The notes: generated from the letters alone by a model not told the origin. A stretch of DNA of 64,000 bases from Acidobacteriaceae bacterium (GCA_019244055.1 JAFATG010000325.1:16573-80572); one strand, 5' to 3'. Numbered from the stretch's first letter, positions 1-9,619 are shown. Made by a program: numbers and translations.

Positions 1-309
1 GCGGAGATCCGTCTCAGCGCAGACGGAAAGTTCCTTTACACCTCGAACCGCGGCCACGACAGCATTCAGATCTTCGCGGTCGATCCGGGAAACGGCGCCA
101 TTCGGATGATTCAAACTATTTCCACGCAAGGAAAGACGCCACGCGGGTTCGCGCTCGATCCGACCGGTCAATATTTACTAGTCGGCAACCAGGACTCGAA
201 TAATCTTGTGCTGATGAAAGTCGATCGAAACAGTGGCAATCTCGCCCCCACCGGCAAAAGCTTCGACGTGCCTTCACCGGTGGACGTTTTGTTCGTGCCC
301 GCCCAGTAG
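1..309 (+). CDS. Lactonase-family beta-propeller protein, C-terminal part
   Basis: The frame is open from base 1 and ends at the stop at 307-309; the true start lies outside the window. The visible ~102 residues hold repeated blade motifs such as LSADGKFLYTSNRG and LDPTGQYLLVGNQDSN, followed by VPSPVDVLF near the end. These are typical of the 6-phosphogluconolactonase-like seven-bladed propeller family (lactonase, PF10282). Family members hydrolyse sugar lactones or are uncharacterised exported propellers; the substrate cannot be read from this fragment. It converges on the amidase, with only 2 bp between the two stops. Confidence 0.85.
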   Translation, partial: AEIRLSADGKFLYTSNRGHDSIQIFAVDPGNGAIRMIQTISTQGKTPRGFALDPTGQYLLVGNQDSNNLVLMKVDRNSGNLAPTGKSFDVPSPVDVLFVPAQ

Positions 310-311
310 AT

Positions 312-1715
312 TCAAACGGCGGCTGCTTGCAAGCTTGGCGCCGGTTGCCATCCGCCCAGCTCGCTTTCGAGTACACGGCAGATCTCGAGTGTTAGCACGT
401 CGCTCCACGGCCTTGCGGCCACTTGTACGCCGACCGGCAGCCCTGCCAATTCCCCGCAGCGGACCACTGCGGCCGGTGCACCCGCGACGTTCCACGCCAT
501 GGTGTAACTGAATCCTTGAAAAATTGTTTCGTCGAGCGAAGCCCGGTGAGGCAGCGCCGGGTGCGTGTAGGCAGGGCAGAGAACTGCATCGTACTCGCTG
601 AAAAACCGTTTGAGACTTGACCGATACTCATCCCACTGCGCCCATCGTTTTGCGAACTCCGCTGCGGTCGCGCGATATGGCCGCATGTGATCTAGGAAGC
701 CGGTGAGCAGCGGATGAACTTGATTGCTTCCAACATCTCGCAGATAGCTATCGATTCCGTCCGCTCCATCAGCCCCGAGCAGCGCCAACTCTAATTCATA
801 CGCCTGCTCGACTCCGGGCGGCGTGCACTCTTCAACTGGTAAGCCCAGGTTCGAGAGCGTCTTCCCGCAGCTTCGCACGCCTGCAATCACCGCCTCCGTG
901 CATCGAGCGAACCCGTTGTACGTGAAGAACGCGATTCGTTTTCCGCGTAGGTGCTCCGCATCAAGCAGCGGCACGGGCGGTGAGGTGAAATCTTCATCGT
1001 CTTCGCGCGCGAGCAGCTTCATCGCAAGCATCAGGTCTTCCGTGTATCGCGCCATGGGTCCTATCTGCCATAGCGCTTCCACCCAACCGCCTGCGGGCGG
1101 CACATGTCCCGTTCGGGGTAAACGCCCACTGGTCGGCTTAATGCTCGTGATCCCGCAGAACGCGGCCGGAACTCGCACGCTGCCGGCACAGTCGCTGCCT
1201 AGCCCCAACGGCGAACCGCATGCCGCGATCAGTGCCGCTTCCCCTCCGCTACTGCCGCCCGGCGTTCGCGCCAGATCGTACGGGTTATTTGTCCGACCGT
1301 AGATCAGGTTATCGGCCTCGAAAGAGAACAGCAGATCGGGCAGATTCGTCTTCGCGATCGGGATTCCTCCAGCCGCCCGCAGCCTGGCGACAAGCGTCGC
1401 ATCGCGCTCAGCCGGCGCGGCATTTCGCCTTCCCAGCGTTCCAGCCGTACACTTCGTCCCGGCAACATCGATCGAATCCTTGATCGAAAACGGCACGCCA
1501 TGCAGCGGTCCGGTCGCTTCACCTGCTGCAAGCTGCCGGTCTGCCTCCTTGGCCTGTTTCAAAGCGGACTCGTCCAGTAACTCGACAACGGCGTTGATCG
1601 CTGGGTTGATTTCTTCAATCCGCTCGAGATGCGCCCTCACCAGTTCAACGGACGAGGTTTCTCTGGAGCGGATACCCCGCGCCATCGCGGTCGCGCTTCG
1701 TTCCAACACGCTCAC
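312..1715 (-). CDS. Amidase signature family hydrolase
   Basis: 467 residues starting at GTG. The amidase-signature catalytic triad can be placed: the lysine in PFSIKDSID (~residue 78), the cis-serine in the GGSSGGEAAL stretch (~155), and the nucleophile serine in GSDCAGSVRVPA, where the family consensus has GSDxGGSIRxPA. The Gly-to-Ala change next to the nucleophile is mild. Length fits AS-family amidases (about 450-500 aa), which cleave carboxamides of many kinds; GatA is a paralogue but no GatB or GatC is nearby. No signal peptide is seen, so it is probably cytoplasmic. The gene stands alone on this strand. Substrate unknown. Confidence 0.88.
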   Translation of the reverse strand: MSVLERSATAMARGIRSRETSSVELVRAHLERIEEINPAINAVVELLDESALKQAKEADRQLAAGEATGPLHGVPFSIKDSIDVAGTKCTAGTLGRRNAAPAERDATLVARLRAAGGIPIAKTNLPDLLFSFEADNLIYGRTNNPYDLARTPGGSSGGEAALIAACGSPLGLGSDCAGSVRVPAAFCGITSIKPTSGRLPRTGHVPPAGGWVEALWQIGPMARYTEDLMLAMKLLAREDDEDFTSPPVPLLDAEHLRGKRIAFFTYNGFARCTEAVIAGVRSCGKTLSNLGLPVEECTPPGVEQAYELELALLGADGADGIDSYLRDVGSNQVHPLLTGFLDHMRPYRATAAEFAKRWAQWDEYRSSLKRFFSEYDAVLCPAYTHPALPHRASLDETIFQGFSYTMAWNVAGAPAAVVRCGELAGLPVGVQVAARPWSDVLTLEICRVLESELGGWQPAPSLQAAAV

Positions 1716-1749
1716 ACTGTAGCAGCCGGGGAACTCTGCGGTTCACAAC

Positions 1750-1956
1750 GTGGAAATAGCAGAGAAGGTATCGGCATCCCGAACTAAGGAGTACTTTCGC
1801 GAGCGGGCCAGCCGTGCCAATCTTGCGAAGGCGAAACGTATACTCAAACGCGCCGGTCGAGGCCGCCCTCCCGTTCCTGGCGACGAAATTTCCCGACAGT
1901 GGCATGACCTGCGCTCCTGCGAGCCAAACCGTTCAGAAAATTTCGCAAAAACGTAG
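1750..1956 (+). CDS. Possible small basic hypothetical protein
   Basis: A 68-residue frame with a GTG start, divergent from the amidase with a 34-bp gap. It is rich in Arg and Lys and ends its core with a PPVPGDE motif after an ILKRAGRG stretch, which resembles short DNA-associated or antitoxin-like acidobacterial proteins. No clear ribosome binding site is visible and a second frame is open here, so this is a weak call. Confidence 0.35.
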   Translation: MEIAEKVSASRTKEYFRERASRANLAKAKRILKRAGRGRPPVPGDEISRQWHDLRSCEPNRSENFAKT

Positions 1957-2113
1957 AAATCCATTTCCACACAAATTAGCTAGCGATCGCTGTTGTGACC
2001 GACCTTCGGGTGCTAATCCGGCCACTTTCCAGATGGCCCTCATTTCCTCAAAAGCTGCACGCCGGGCCCTGATTCCGAAACCGAACGCTTACCTTGCCGC
2101 AAAATTGAAGAGA

Positions 2114-2623
2114 TTATTGCAGCTTGGCGAGTACGCGACTCTGTCGATCCAGTATGGCCAGCGCCTTGTACAAGAACGCGTGAGCCATCGCGAATGGATC
2201 AATAAACGCCAGAGGCCGCCTATCCGTCTCAGCTCGCACGTATGGAACTACAATGGCGCCGTGCGGAATGACAGAGGCATCGGTCGGGAGTTTCTCCCAA
2301 CCTACGTCCAGCCTTTTAGCATGTATCACTCGGTTCAGCGAGTCCCAGAGGTCCTTAACGACCTCCCCACCATTGTTAGGTGCCCACTGCCACCGTGGCT
2401 GTACGAGCTTAATCCCGGATCGTTCCGCTGAGCCTTCAAGTGCCCGTCTAGCGTTGATTGCGAAGCTGCTCACGGCTTCGACCAGAACGACCGTAGCCTC
2501 TTCCTGGATCACTGGGTGATTAAGCGGATATTGAGCGCTCGCAAGCGCCCATAACATCACGGCCTCCTCGGTGGCTCGATTACGCGAGTGGCGGATGATA
2601 CTCTCGATCTCGACCCGATTCAT
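2114..2623 (-). CDS. Hypothetical protein, helical
   Basis: 169 residues with a good ribosome binding site (GGGAG about 9 bases before the ATG). I do not recognise the family. The N-terminal half is alpha-helical in composition, with a conserved-looking 'RNRATEEAVMLWALA' stretch, and the C-terminal half has a hydrophobic 'AHAFLYKALAILDRQ' helix. No signal peptide or membrane segment. It stands alone. The opposite-strand frame at 1814-2431 is longer but has poorer start context and less protein-like composition, so I favour the minus-strand gene. Confidence 0.55.
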   Translation of the reverse strand: MNRVEIESIIRHSRNRATEEAVMLWALASAQYPLNHPVIQEEATVVLVEAVSSFAINARRALEGSAERSGIKLVQPRWQWAPNNGGEVVKDLWDSLNRVIHAKRLDVGWEKLPTDASVIPHGAIVVPYVRAETDRRPLAFIDPFAMAHAFLYKALAILDRQSRVLAKLQ

Positions 2624-2838
2624 TCTCCAATCTCCCTTTCAGCAAATACCCAGTGTCGAAGTTAGCAGTTCCGATTGAGGCACAGTGTCGCTTCGGACCC
2701 CACCGCATCGCACAAACCTTGCATGCCCGTTCACAACCACCTCAAAACCTTCTTCTCCCGCACCCACAACGTCTTATGGTCACCCGATGACGCCCGAAAA
2801 ACCACCACGATGTACCTTCGTGGCGTAAAGAGACCACT

Positions 2839-3672
2839 ATGTCCGCTCGATCAATCCGCCGCGCGCTGGAGCGCCAACAGAAGAAACTTGTGCGCAAAGC
2901 CGAAAAAGCCGCGTTACAGAACCCCGACTGTAAAGGAGCGGCCGTAGTGCCTCGTGCCGAGCCGAATCCCGAACTTCTCGACGAATTCACTCCCGAATTC
3001 CTCGCCGAAGCTGATGCTGTCCGCGAGCGTGTTCACCGCAGGGCCGGCCTTCATTCGGAACCGCGACCCATAGGGAGCGGAGCCATCTCCCCCGCCCAAC
3101 TGCGCGCCAACCGCACCAATGCCCAACTCAGTAAGGGGCCACGTACCTCCGCGGGCAAGGAGGCGGTCTCCTTCAACGCCTTCCGCCACGGTCTCACCGG
3201 GCGCCTCAAAATCATGCCCTACGAAAGCGAACAGGACTATGAGGACCTCCTCGACGGCCTCCGCGACGAGCACCATCCTTCCACTCCCACCGAACACTTA
3301 CTCGTCGATCGAATGGCCGAGCACTATTGGCTTTCCCAGCGCGCTATGTATCTGCAAGGGATGTGCTTCAACGAATATGGCGGCTGCGACCACGACGCCC
3401 ACTTGGCCCTTTATCTTCGCTATCAAACCACCCATGAGCGGGCGTTTCATAAGTGCCTGAAGGACCTGCTAAAGCTGAGAGCAGAACGACGCAAAGAGCA
3501 AATTGGGTTTGTTTCGCAGCAGCACAAAGCGGCGCATCAAGCCCGCCGCGAAGCGCGCGAGAACCGTCAGCAGGAACGGCACAACTGGGCGCTTCTGCTG
3601 GACCAAGCCAAGCTCGATCACCAAAATCTCCTAAACTTGCAGCTCGAAAACAAGCAAAAGTCCGCCGCATAA
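2839..3672 (+). CDS. Acidobacterial hypothetical protein with NAQLSKGPRTSAGKEAVSFNAFRHGL motif
   Basis: 277 residues, basic and helical, with coiled-coil-like, Lys/Arg/Gln-rich ends. The centre carries 'RANRTNAQLSKGPRTSAGK' followed by 'NAFRHGLTG', a signature of a multicopy family seen in Acidobacteria and Planctomycetes; its function is not known. It has no signal peptide. A copy of a dispersed short repeat (3061-3080) lies inside the reading frame just upstream of that signature, in a linker-like part of the protein. The family is often repeated in a genome and could be nucleic-acid binding, but that is inference. Confidence 0.7.
   Translation: MSARSIRRALERQQKKLVRKAEKAALQNPDCKGAAVVPRAEPNPELLDEFTPEFLAEADAVRERVHRRAGLHSEPRPIGSGAISPAQLRANRTNAQLSKGPRTSAGKEAVSFNAFRHGLTGRLKIMPYESEQDYEDLLDGLRDEHHPSTPTEHLLVDRMAEHYWLSQRAMYLQGMCFNEYGGCDHDAHLALYLRYQTTHERAFHKCLKDLLKLRAERRKEQIGFVSQQHKAAHQARREARENRQQERHNWALLLDQAKLDHQNLLNLQLENKQKSAA
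3061..3080 (+). repeat. Copy 1 of intragenic 20-bp dispersed repeat
   Basis: Consensus from three copies is CCGCGACCGnCAGGGAGCGG. This copy differs at a few positions (ACCCATAGGGAG) and is read in the frame that gives RPIGSGA within the hypothetical protein. Confidence 0.55.
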
Positions 3673-3701
3673 TCAGCGTTCATCAGCGTTCATCCGCGGC
3701 T
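3672..3701 (+). repeat. Short tandem direct repeat between genes
   Basis: ATCAGCGTTC occurs twice in tandem (3672-3681, 3682-3691), followed by a third related unit, ATCCGCGGCT. It lies between two co-directional genes and no stem or T-run accompanies it. Related ATCnGCGTTC-type units are, to my knowledge, spread through intergenic spaces of some soil bacteria. Confidence 0.6.
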
Positions 3702-3745
3702 GCTACTCGCAGTCTCTTTTATAAACTGAATCTTTACTCCCACGA

Positions 3746-6700
3746 ATGAAGGCTCTCCGCTGTCTTGCCCTCGTTGGCACCTTATGCGCACTTCTGCTCC
3801 TGGCCGCGAACGTTCCTCAATCTGAAAACCAGCTTTGGGAGCACCGCAACCTCGGCAAAGCCTTCTACGAAAATCCTGATACGCATCTGCAAGCCGTTCA
3901 GCAGCTCAAAGCCGCCCTCGATCTGAAGCCTGATTCCGTCCGCGAACGCATCAATTACGGTCTTGCTCTTCTGCGCGCCGGTCAAACCGAAGCGGGAAGG
4001 GACGAGCTGCTCAAGGCACAAAAGCAGGACCCCTCGCTCCCGTACACGTGGTTTAACCTCGGCATCGCGTACAAACGCGCCGGCGAATACGACAAGGCCA
4101 TCGAACAGTTCCAGGGCATGCTTCGGCTGGTCCCAACCGATCCGATTTCTCATTACAATCTGGGCGCCGTGTACCGCTCGAAGGGCGATCCTCAGGCCGC
4201 GCTAGCGGAATTTCTTCAGGCCGAGAAGTTGAATCCTGATCTCGCTGGCCCTCATTTTCAACTGTTCACGCTCTACCAGCGCGCCGGCAACAAAGATGAG
4301 GCCGCGCGCGAGCGGCAGCTATTCGAAGAAGCTAAGAAGCGCAACGAAGGTGCCGCTGTGCCCGAGGACATGGAATGGAACTTCTACGCCGAACTATACG
4401 ACCCTCCGGAGCCCCGCCCCGCCGCCGCTGATGAGCCGACTCGTTATGACGACAAGACCGTCAGCACTGGTTGGGATCCGATGACCACTGGCATGTTACT
4501 GATCGATTCCGACGGCTCCGGCCGTGCCGATCTGCTCGTCTGGTCGCGCGATCGCATCGAGTTGCTGAAACACGGCACGGATCCCGTGAAGACTAGTGGC
4601 TTGGAAGATCTAAAGGATATCCGCAGTATCGCGCCTGGAGATTTCGATAACGATGGTCTTGCCGATTTGTGCATCATAACCGGCTCTGGCGCATCCGTCT
4701 ACCGCAATAATCACGGGACTTTTACTAAGTATGTTGATCTCCCGAACACGGCAGGAACCAGCACCGCCTTTTGGCTAGATTACGATCACGACTACGACCT
4801 CGACCTTCTCCTGTTCGGCCCGAATTCGGTGCTGATGCGAAATGATGGTAACGGCAAATTCGAGGACAAGACCGCCGCGTTCCCATTTGTAAAAGGGCAG
4901 GCAACCGATGCTGTCGCGTTCGCGGTCCGTGGTGATACCGCCGCTCGCGACGTGGTCGTGTCTTACGCGGATCGTCCCGCGGTTCTCTATCGCGACAAGC
5001 TGAACGGGCATTTCGAAGCCGGCGATTTCCTAGCGCTTCCGGCCGGGGCGACCGCGCTAAGCGTTCAGGATGTGAATCGTGACGGCCTGCTCGATATCGT
5101 CAGCTACCAACCCAAAGTCGTTACTGTGCTGGGTTCTCAGCCCGGCCCCGAGCTTGAGCGAGCGGCCCAACAGAACCCCGACCGACAGGGAGGGGACAAC
5201 CGCGGGTCACCCGATCCCTCCCCCATCACCGCCGATTTCAACGACGATAACCGTGAAGACTATGCCCGTATCCTGCCCGACGGTTCGCTCCACGTTTATC
5301 TGAATAGCTCCTCCACCCAAAGGTGGATGACAGTTCGCATCCAGGGGGTTAAAAACGTTAAAGATGGAGTGGGAGCGACGGTCGAAGTAAAATCAGGTGC
5401 CTACTACGCGAAAAAGGTGTATCTGGGCGTGCCGCTGCCGTTTGCCGCCGACGCGCGTGCCGACATAGATACCGTTCGCATCACGTGGCCGAATGGTCTC
5501 ATTCAGAACGAACCGCACCAGAAAATAGCGGGTCTCAAGATTGAGGAAGCCCAGCGCCTCTCCGGTTCCTGCCCGATGATTTTTACTTGGAACGGCCAAA
5601 AATTTCAGTTCATCACTGACGTTCTGGGTGTTGCCCCGCTCGGCGCCAGCTCCGGAGACGGCAACTATTTTCCCGTGGACCATAACGAGTACATTCAGGT
5701 GCCTGGCTCTGCGCTCAAACCACAAGACGGCAGCTACAACGTTCACATTACCGAAGAGCTGCACGAAGTCTCGTATCTCGATCAGGTGCAACTCATTGCC
5801 GTCGATCATCCCGGCGACATCGACATCTACACGAACGATAAGTTCAAGTCGCCCCCTTACCCCGAATTTCGGCTTTTTGGCGCGCGCGCCAAAATTCACC
5901 CTGTTCGCGCTACTGAGGCCCACGGCGTCGATGCCACCGCGCGTGTTGCCCGTATCGATCACGCCTATCCGGACGCGTTCAAGCACAACTCGTCCGGTGT
6001 TGCCGAGCTGCACACACTCGATCTGGATTTTGGCGATGCTGCTAGATCCAATCACGCCGCCTTGGTACTGAACGGCTGGGTGGATTGGGCCGACGGCAGC
6101 ACGTTCCTGGGTGCTTCCCAGAATGGCACCGGGCTAATCTTTCCCTACCTGCAAGTAAAGGATTCATCCGGAAACTGGAAAACCGTTGTCGAAGACATGG
6201 GGATCCCCTCCGGAAAGCCGAAAACGATCGTCGTCGATTTGGCTGGAAAGTTTTTATCCCGTTCGCGCGAGGTCCGTATTGTGACCAACCTCTGCGTCTA
6301 TTGGGACGAGATTTTCTTGATTGATGACTCGAGCGCGCCTCCGGTTCGTCTGACGCGCCTCAACGCCGATTCAGCGGATCTTCACTTCCGCGGCTTCTCG
6401 CGTCCCTTGATCGATCGCACGCGCCAGCAGCCGGAGCAGTTCTTGTATGATCAGGTCCGCCCCATCTCGAATTGGAATCCCACTCCTGGCTTCTATACGA
6501 GGTACGGCGACGTTCAGCCGCTCGTCCAGGCAGCTGATGATCGCATGGTGATCATGGGCTCGGGTGACGAATTGAAATTGCGATTCGCGGCCGGCAATTT
6601 ACCGGCTTTACCGGAGGGCTGGAAACGGGATTACCTCCTCCTTGTCGACGGCTGGGCGAAGGACGCGGACGCGAATACCGCTTATAGCGAAACTGTTTTA

Positions 6701-6892
6701 CCGCTCCCGTTTCACGCCATGAGCGCCTATCCATATAAAAGCGACGAGCACTTTCCCGACGATCCGGAGCACCGGCAATACGTGAAGGAATATCTTACTC
6801 GGCCCGCGCTACGTCTCATTCGCCCGCTAGCCGCTACTGCGCTCCCTAATCCCGTTCCGAGCCGCGACCGTCAGGGAGCAGTTTTTCCGTGA
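3746..6892 (+). CDS. Exported TPR / VCBS (FG-GAP) / ASPIC-UnbV protein
   Basis: 1048 residues. An N-terminal signal peptide (MKALRCLALVGTLCALLLLAA) is followed by four or five TPR units to about residue 200, then a VCBS/FG-GAP propeller region (~235-510) with calcium-loop-like motifs such as DSDGSGRAD, DFDNDGLAD and DVNRDGLLD, and an ASPIC/UnbV-like module (~525-600, ITWPNGL). About 430 further residues form a C-terminal region I cannot assign; it begins with CPMIFTWNGQKFQFITD. The last residues, SRDRQGAVFP, come from a dispersed repeat. The stop overlaps the start of the next gene by 4 bp, so the two are translationally coupled. The role is probably extracytoplasmic binding or scaffolding; no enzymatic motif is seen. 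Confidence 0.82.
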   Translation: MKALRCLALVGTLCALLLLAANVPQSENQLWEHRNLGKAFYENPDTHLQAVQQLKAALDLKPDSVRERINYGLALLRAGQTEAGRDELLKAQKQDPSLPYTWFNLGIAYKRAGEYDKAIEQFQGMLRLVPTDPISHYNLGAVYRSKGDPQAALAEFLQAEKLNPDLAGPHFQLFTLYQRAGNKDEAARERQLFEEAKKRNEGAAVPEDMEWNFYAELYDPPEPRPAAADEPTRYDDKTVSTGWDPMTTGMLLIDSDGSGRADLLVWSRDRIELLKHGTDPVKTSGLEDLKDIRSIAPGDFDNDGLADLCIITGSGASVYRNNHGTFTKYVDLPNTAGTSTAFWLDYDHDYDLDLLLFGPNSVLMRNDGNGKFEDKTAAFPFVKGQATDAVAFAVRGDTAARDVVVSYADRPAVLYRDKLNGHFEAGDFLALPAGATALSVQDVNRDGLLDIVSYQPKVVTVLGSQPGPELERAAQQNPDRQGGDNRGSPDPSPITADFNDDNREDYARILPDGSLHVYLNSSSTQRWMTVRIQGVKNVKDGVGATVEVKSGAYYAKKVYLGVPLPFAADARADIDTVRITWPNGLIQNEPHQKIAGLKIEEAQRLSGSCPMIFTWNGQKFQFITDVLGVAPLGASSGDGNYFPVDHNEYIQVPGSALKPQDGSYNVHITEELHEVSYLDQVQLIAVDHPGDIDIYTNDKFKSPPYPEFRLFGARAKIHPVRATEAHGVDATARVARIDHAYPDAFKHNSSGVAELHTLDLDFGDAARSNHAALVLNGWVDWADGSTFLGASQNGTGLIFPYLQVKDSSGNWKTVVEDMGIPSGKPKTIVVDLAGKFLSRSREVRIVTNLCVYWDEIFLIDDSSAPPVRLTRLNADSADLHFRGFSRPLIDRTRQQPEQFLYDQVRPISNWNPTPGFYTRYGDVQPLVQAADDRMVIMGSGDELKLRFAAGNLPALPEGWKRDYLLLVDGWAKDADANTAYSETVLPLPFHAMSAYPYKSDEHFPDDPEHRQYVKEYLTRPALRLIRPLAATALPNPVPSRDRQGAVFP
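5176..5195 (+). repeat. Copy 2 of intragenic 20-bp dispersed repeat
   Basis: CCCCGACCGACAGGGAGGGG, related to copies at 3061 and 6862; here it encodes NPDRQGGD inside the propeller protein, between the VCBS and ASPIC parts. Confidence 0.5.
6862..6881 (+). repeat. Copy 3 of intragenic 20-bp dispersed repeat
   Basis: CCGCGACCGTCAGGGAGCAG, encoding SRDRQGA at the extreme C-terminus of the TPR/VCBS protein. It ends just before the 4-bp overlap with the cytochrome gene. Confidence 0.6.
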
Positions 6893-9615
6893 AATCGCGC
6901 CTTCCTGTCCTGTTCGCCATCGCGATTGGGATTCTGCTCGTCAACAGCGTTCTGCTGGCCGGATTCCCCACTGCAACCGCGTTTAACGTCGCCAATCTGC
7001 TGCTGCATGTCGGATTGGGCGCAGTTGTGGGCGTGATCGCGCTGCTGTTCGTACGCCAAGAGCCGAGGCAGATCTGGGTGGTTATTGCCGCCCTTACGGG
7101 CGTCTTGTTGGCTGTTGTCGGAAACACGCGGGATCACACAGTCATCGCTCTCATCCACATTGTCATCGCGTTGGTGGCGGCCGCCATTGTTTTTGCCCGG
7201 CGCGAAAACTGGCTGATCCTGCGGATCACCGCGATCGCCGGCGGCATCGTTCTCGCCGCTGCTGTGGCATACAAGTACGCCATTCCTCATCCGGACAACG
7301 TTATTGCCAATTCCCTTGTGGTCCCCTTATCGATGAACCAGGAAGGTGCTGGTCCGAAGAGCCCGTTCTTTCCCTCCGGCGCGAATACTTCCACCGGCAA
7401 ACTGGTCCCTTCTTCCTTCTTTATGGAGTCGCAGAAATGCAGTGAATGCCATCGTGACATTTATCAGCAATGGAAGAGTTCCGCTCACCATTTCGCCTCC
7501 TTTAACAACCAGTTCTACCGGAAGTCCATCGAGTACATGCAATCCGTGGTCGGCACGCAGCCGAGTAAATGGTGCGCCGGTTGCCACGACCACGCCGTGT
7601 TCTTCAATGGCCGCTTCGATCGCCCGATCAAGGACCAAATCGACACCCCGGAAGCGCAGGCCGGCTTAAGTTGCATGTCCTGCCACTCCATCGTGCATGT
7701 AAACGGCAGCATCGGAAATGGGTCGTTCATTATGTCGTATCCGCCGCTGCATGAAATTGCCACCAGTCCAAATCCGGCGATGCACGATCTCGAACACTTC
7801 GTCACCTACGCCGCTCCGGAGGCGCACCGGCGCACTTTCCTGAAGCCGTTCATGCGGACCAGCTCTGAATTCTGCTCGGCGTGCCACAAAGTGCACCTGG
7901 ATATTCCTGTGAACCAATACCGCTGGTTCCGCGGCTTCAACGAATACGACGCGTGGCAGGCCAGTGGAGTCTCCGGCCAAGGTGCGCGCTCCTTTTACTA
8001 CCCGCCGAAGTCAAGCACCTGCCAGGACTGTCACATGCCGCTGGTTCCGTCAAACGACCCCGGCAACATTCACGGAAAAGTTCATTCCCACTACTTCCCG
8101 GCCGCCAATACCGCAGTCCCATTCGCAAACGAAGATCAGCCGCAGCTTCAACGCGTGGAGAACTTTCTGAAGTCGGGCTTTATCACCGTCGATATCTTTG
8201 CGGTCAGCCCTGTTAGGCACGAGAAATCCGACACGGAAATGGTCCGCCGCAACGGCGAAGCCCCGCAGGCCAACACGTCATTCGCTGTGGGCGAAGAAGC
8301 TGAGCAGAGCACCACGGCGGTGATTCGAACTGTTGGCGCTGTTGCTGCTCCCGTAGACCTTGCCAACACCACGCTCCAGCCTGGCGAAACCGCGCGCGTC
8401 GATGTGGTCGTCAGAACTCGAACGATTGGCCACTTTTTCCCGGGTGGCACGGTCGATGCGTTCGATGTTTGGCTTGAGCTGGAAGCGCAGGACGACACCG
8501 GCAAACCGGTGTTTTGGAGCGGTAAGGTCGAGGACAAGGGTAACGGCCCCGTCGAGCCCGGCGCTCACTTTTACCGCTCGTATCAACTCGATTCTCAGGG
8601 CAACGCGATCAATAAGCGGAATGCCTGGCAGTCGCGAACGACTCTGTACGCCCATCTGATTCCGCCCGGCGCCGCTGACGTCGTCCATTACCTCGTTCAC
8701 GTGCCGAAGGATGCCAAAGGCCATCTTCATTTCACTGCGAAGCTGAATTACCGCAAGTTCTCCTGGTATTACACACATTTTTCATACGCTGGAGAGCCGA
8801 AGTCAGGTCAGCCTTCCTTGCTGCTCGCCGCCGACCACAACGGACTCGCTTATAGCTTCGATCGGAAGAACATTCCGGCGAATGTGTCAGGCAAGATTAA
8901 AGGAGAAATCCCCGACCTTCCCGTCGTCACCGTCGCCGAATCCAGCTTGAGCTTGCCCCTGTCCTCTCAGCCACCGGCTTGGAATACAGTTGTGAATCCC
9001 CGGACGCGCGAAAGATGGAACGATTGGGGCATCGGCCTGCTGCTTCAGGGTGATCTCAAAGGCGCCGAATACGCGTTCCGCAAAGTGACGGAAGCCGATT
9101 CGTCTTATGCCGACGGCTGGCTGAATGTGGCTCGTGCGCTCATTCAGGAGGGGGAAACCGACGCCGCGAAGCCCTTTATTCATCATGCTCTGGCATGCAA
9201 TTCCTCTCTGGGTCGCATCTATTATTTTCAAGCGCTGATTGAAAAATCGGACGGCGATTACGATGCCGCGCTTAAATCCTTACAGCGCGCCGAGTCTCAG
9301 TATCCACGTGATCGCGTCGTGCTCAATCAGATCGCGCGCATCCTCTTTCTGAAGCGCCAGTACTCGGAAGCCGTAAGCTATCTTCAGCGTGTCTGCGAAA
9401 TCGATCCGGAAGACGTGCAGATGCACTACACGGCCATGCTCTGCTACCGCGGCTTGGGTGATCAGCCGAATGCAGACCGAGAGCAGATTCTGTTCCGCCG
9501 CTTCAAGGCGGACGAGGCCTCCCAAACCATAACGGCGCAGCGGCGCATGGTCAGCTTTGAAGATAATAACGAGCGGCAACTCATTCACGATCACGAATCT
9601 GTGCCGCTTCCCTAG
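6889..9615 (+). CDS. Membrane-anchored pentaheme cytochrome c with C-terminal TPRs
   Basis: 908 residues from a GTG start inside the stop of the preceding gene. The first ~130 residues form about five hydrophobic segments. The following extracytoplasmic part has five CxxCH heme-binding motifs: CSECH (184), CAGCH (229), CMSCH (262), CSACH (329) and CQDCH (378), with extra histidines near them (HDH, HKVH) that could be axial ligands, as in cytochrome c554-type folds. A beta-rich middle region (~480-690) is unassigned, and TPR units occupy ~705-880. It probably transfers electrons at the outer face of the cytoplasmic membrane; donor and acceptor are unknown. It is flanked on both sides by ASPIC/VCBS proteins in the same direction, suggesting one complex. 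Confidence 0.85.
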   Translation: MKSRLPVLFAIAIGILLVNSVLLAGFPTATAFNVANLLLHVGLGAVVGVIALLFVRQEPRQIWVVIAALTGVLLAVVGNTRDHTVIALIHIVIALVAAAIVFARRENWLILRITAIAGGIVLAAAVAYKYAIPHPDNVIANSLVVPLSMNQEGAGPKSPFFPSGANTSTGKLVPSSFFMESQKCSECHRDIYQQWKSSAHHFASFNNQFYRKSIEYMQSVVGTQPSKWCAGCHDHAVFFNGRFDRPIKDQIDTPEAQAGLSCMSCHSIVHVNGSIGNGSFIMSYPPLHEIATSPNPAMHDLEHFVTYAAPEAHRRTFLKPFMRTSSEFCSACHKVHLDIPVNQYRWFRGFNEYDAWQASGVSGQGARSFYYPPKSSTCQDCHMPLVPSNDPGNIHGKVHSHYFPAANTAVPFANEDQPQLQRVENFLKSGFITVDIFAVSPVRHEKSDTEMVRRNGEAPQANTSFAVGEEAEQSTTAVIRTVGAVAAPVDLANTTLQPGETARVDVVVRTRTIGHFFPGGTVDAFDVWLELEAQDDTGKPVFWSGKVEDKGNGPVEPGAHFYRSYQLDSQGNAINKRNAWQSRTTLYAHLIPPGAADVVHYLVHVPKDAKGHLHFTAKLNYRKFSWYYTHFSYAGEPKSGQPSLLLAADHNGLAYSFDRKNIPANVSGKIKGEIPDLPVVTVAESSLSLPLSSQPPAWNTVVNPRTRERWNDWGIGLLLQGDLKGAEYAFRKVTEADSSYADGWLNVARALIQEGETDAAKPFIHHALACNSSLGRIYYFQALIEKSDGDYDAALKSLQRAESQYPRDRVVLNQIARILFLKRQYSEAVSYLQRVCEIDPEDVQMHYTAMLCYRGLGDQPNADREQILFRRFKADEASQTITAQRRMVSFEDNNERQLIHDHESVPLP

Positions 9616-9619
9616 TCAA

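Noticed and set aside
1814..2431. 205-codon plus-strand frame overlapping the minus-strand hypothetical gene
   Set aside because: Weaker start context and low-complexity composition; the minus-strand gene has a good ribosome binding site.
3672..3701. Tandem 10-bp units considered as a CRISPR array
   Set aside because: Units are adjacent without spacers and there are no cas genes; no CRISPR array was seen anywhere in the window.
5393..6055. 220-codon minus-strand frame inside the TPR/VCBS/ASPIC gene
   Set aside because: Antisense of a continuous 1048-codon gene with clear domains.
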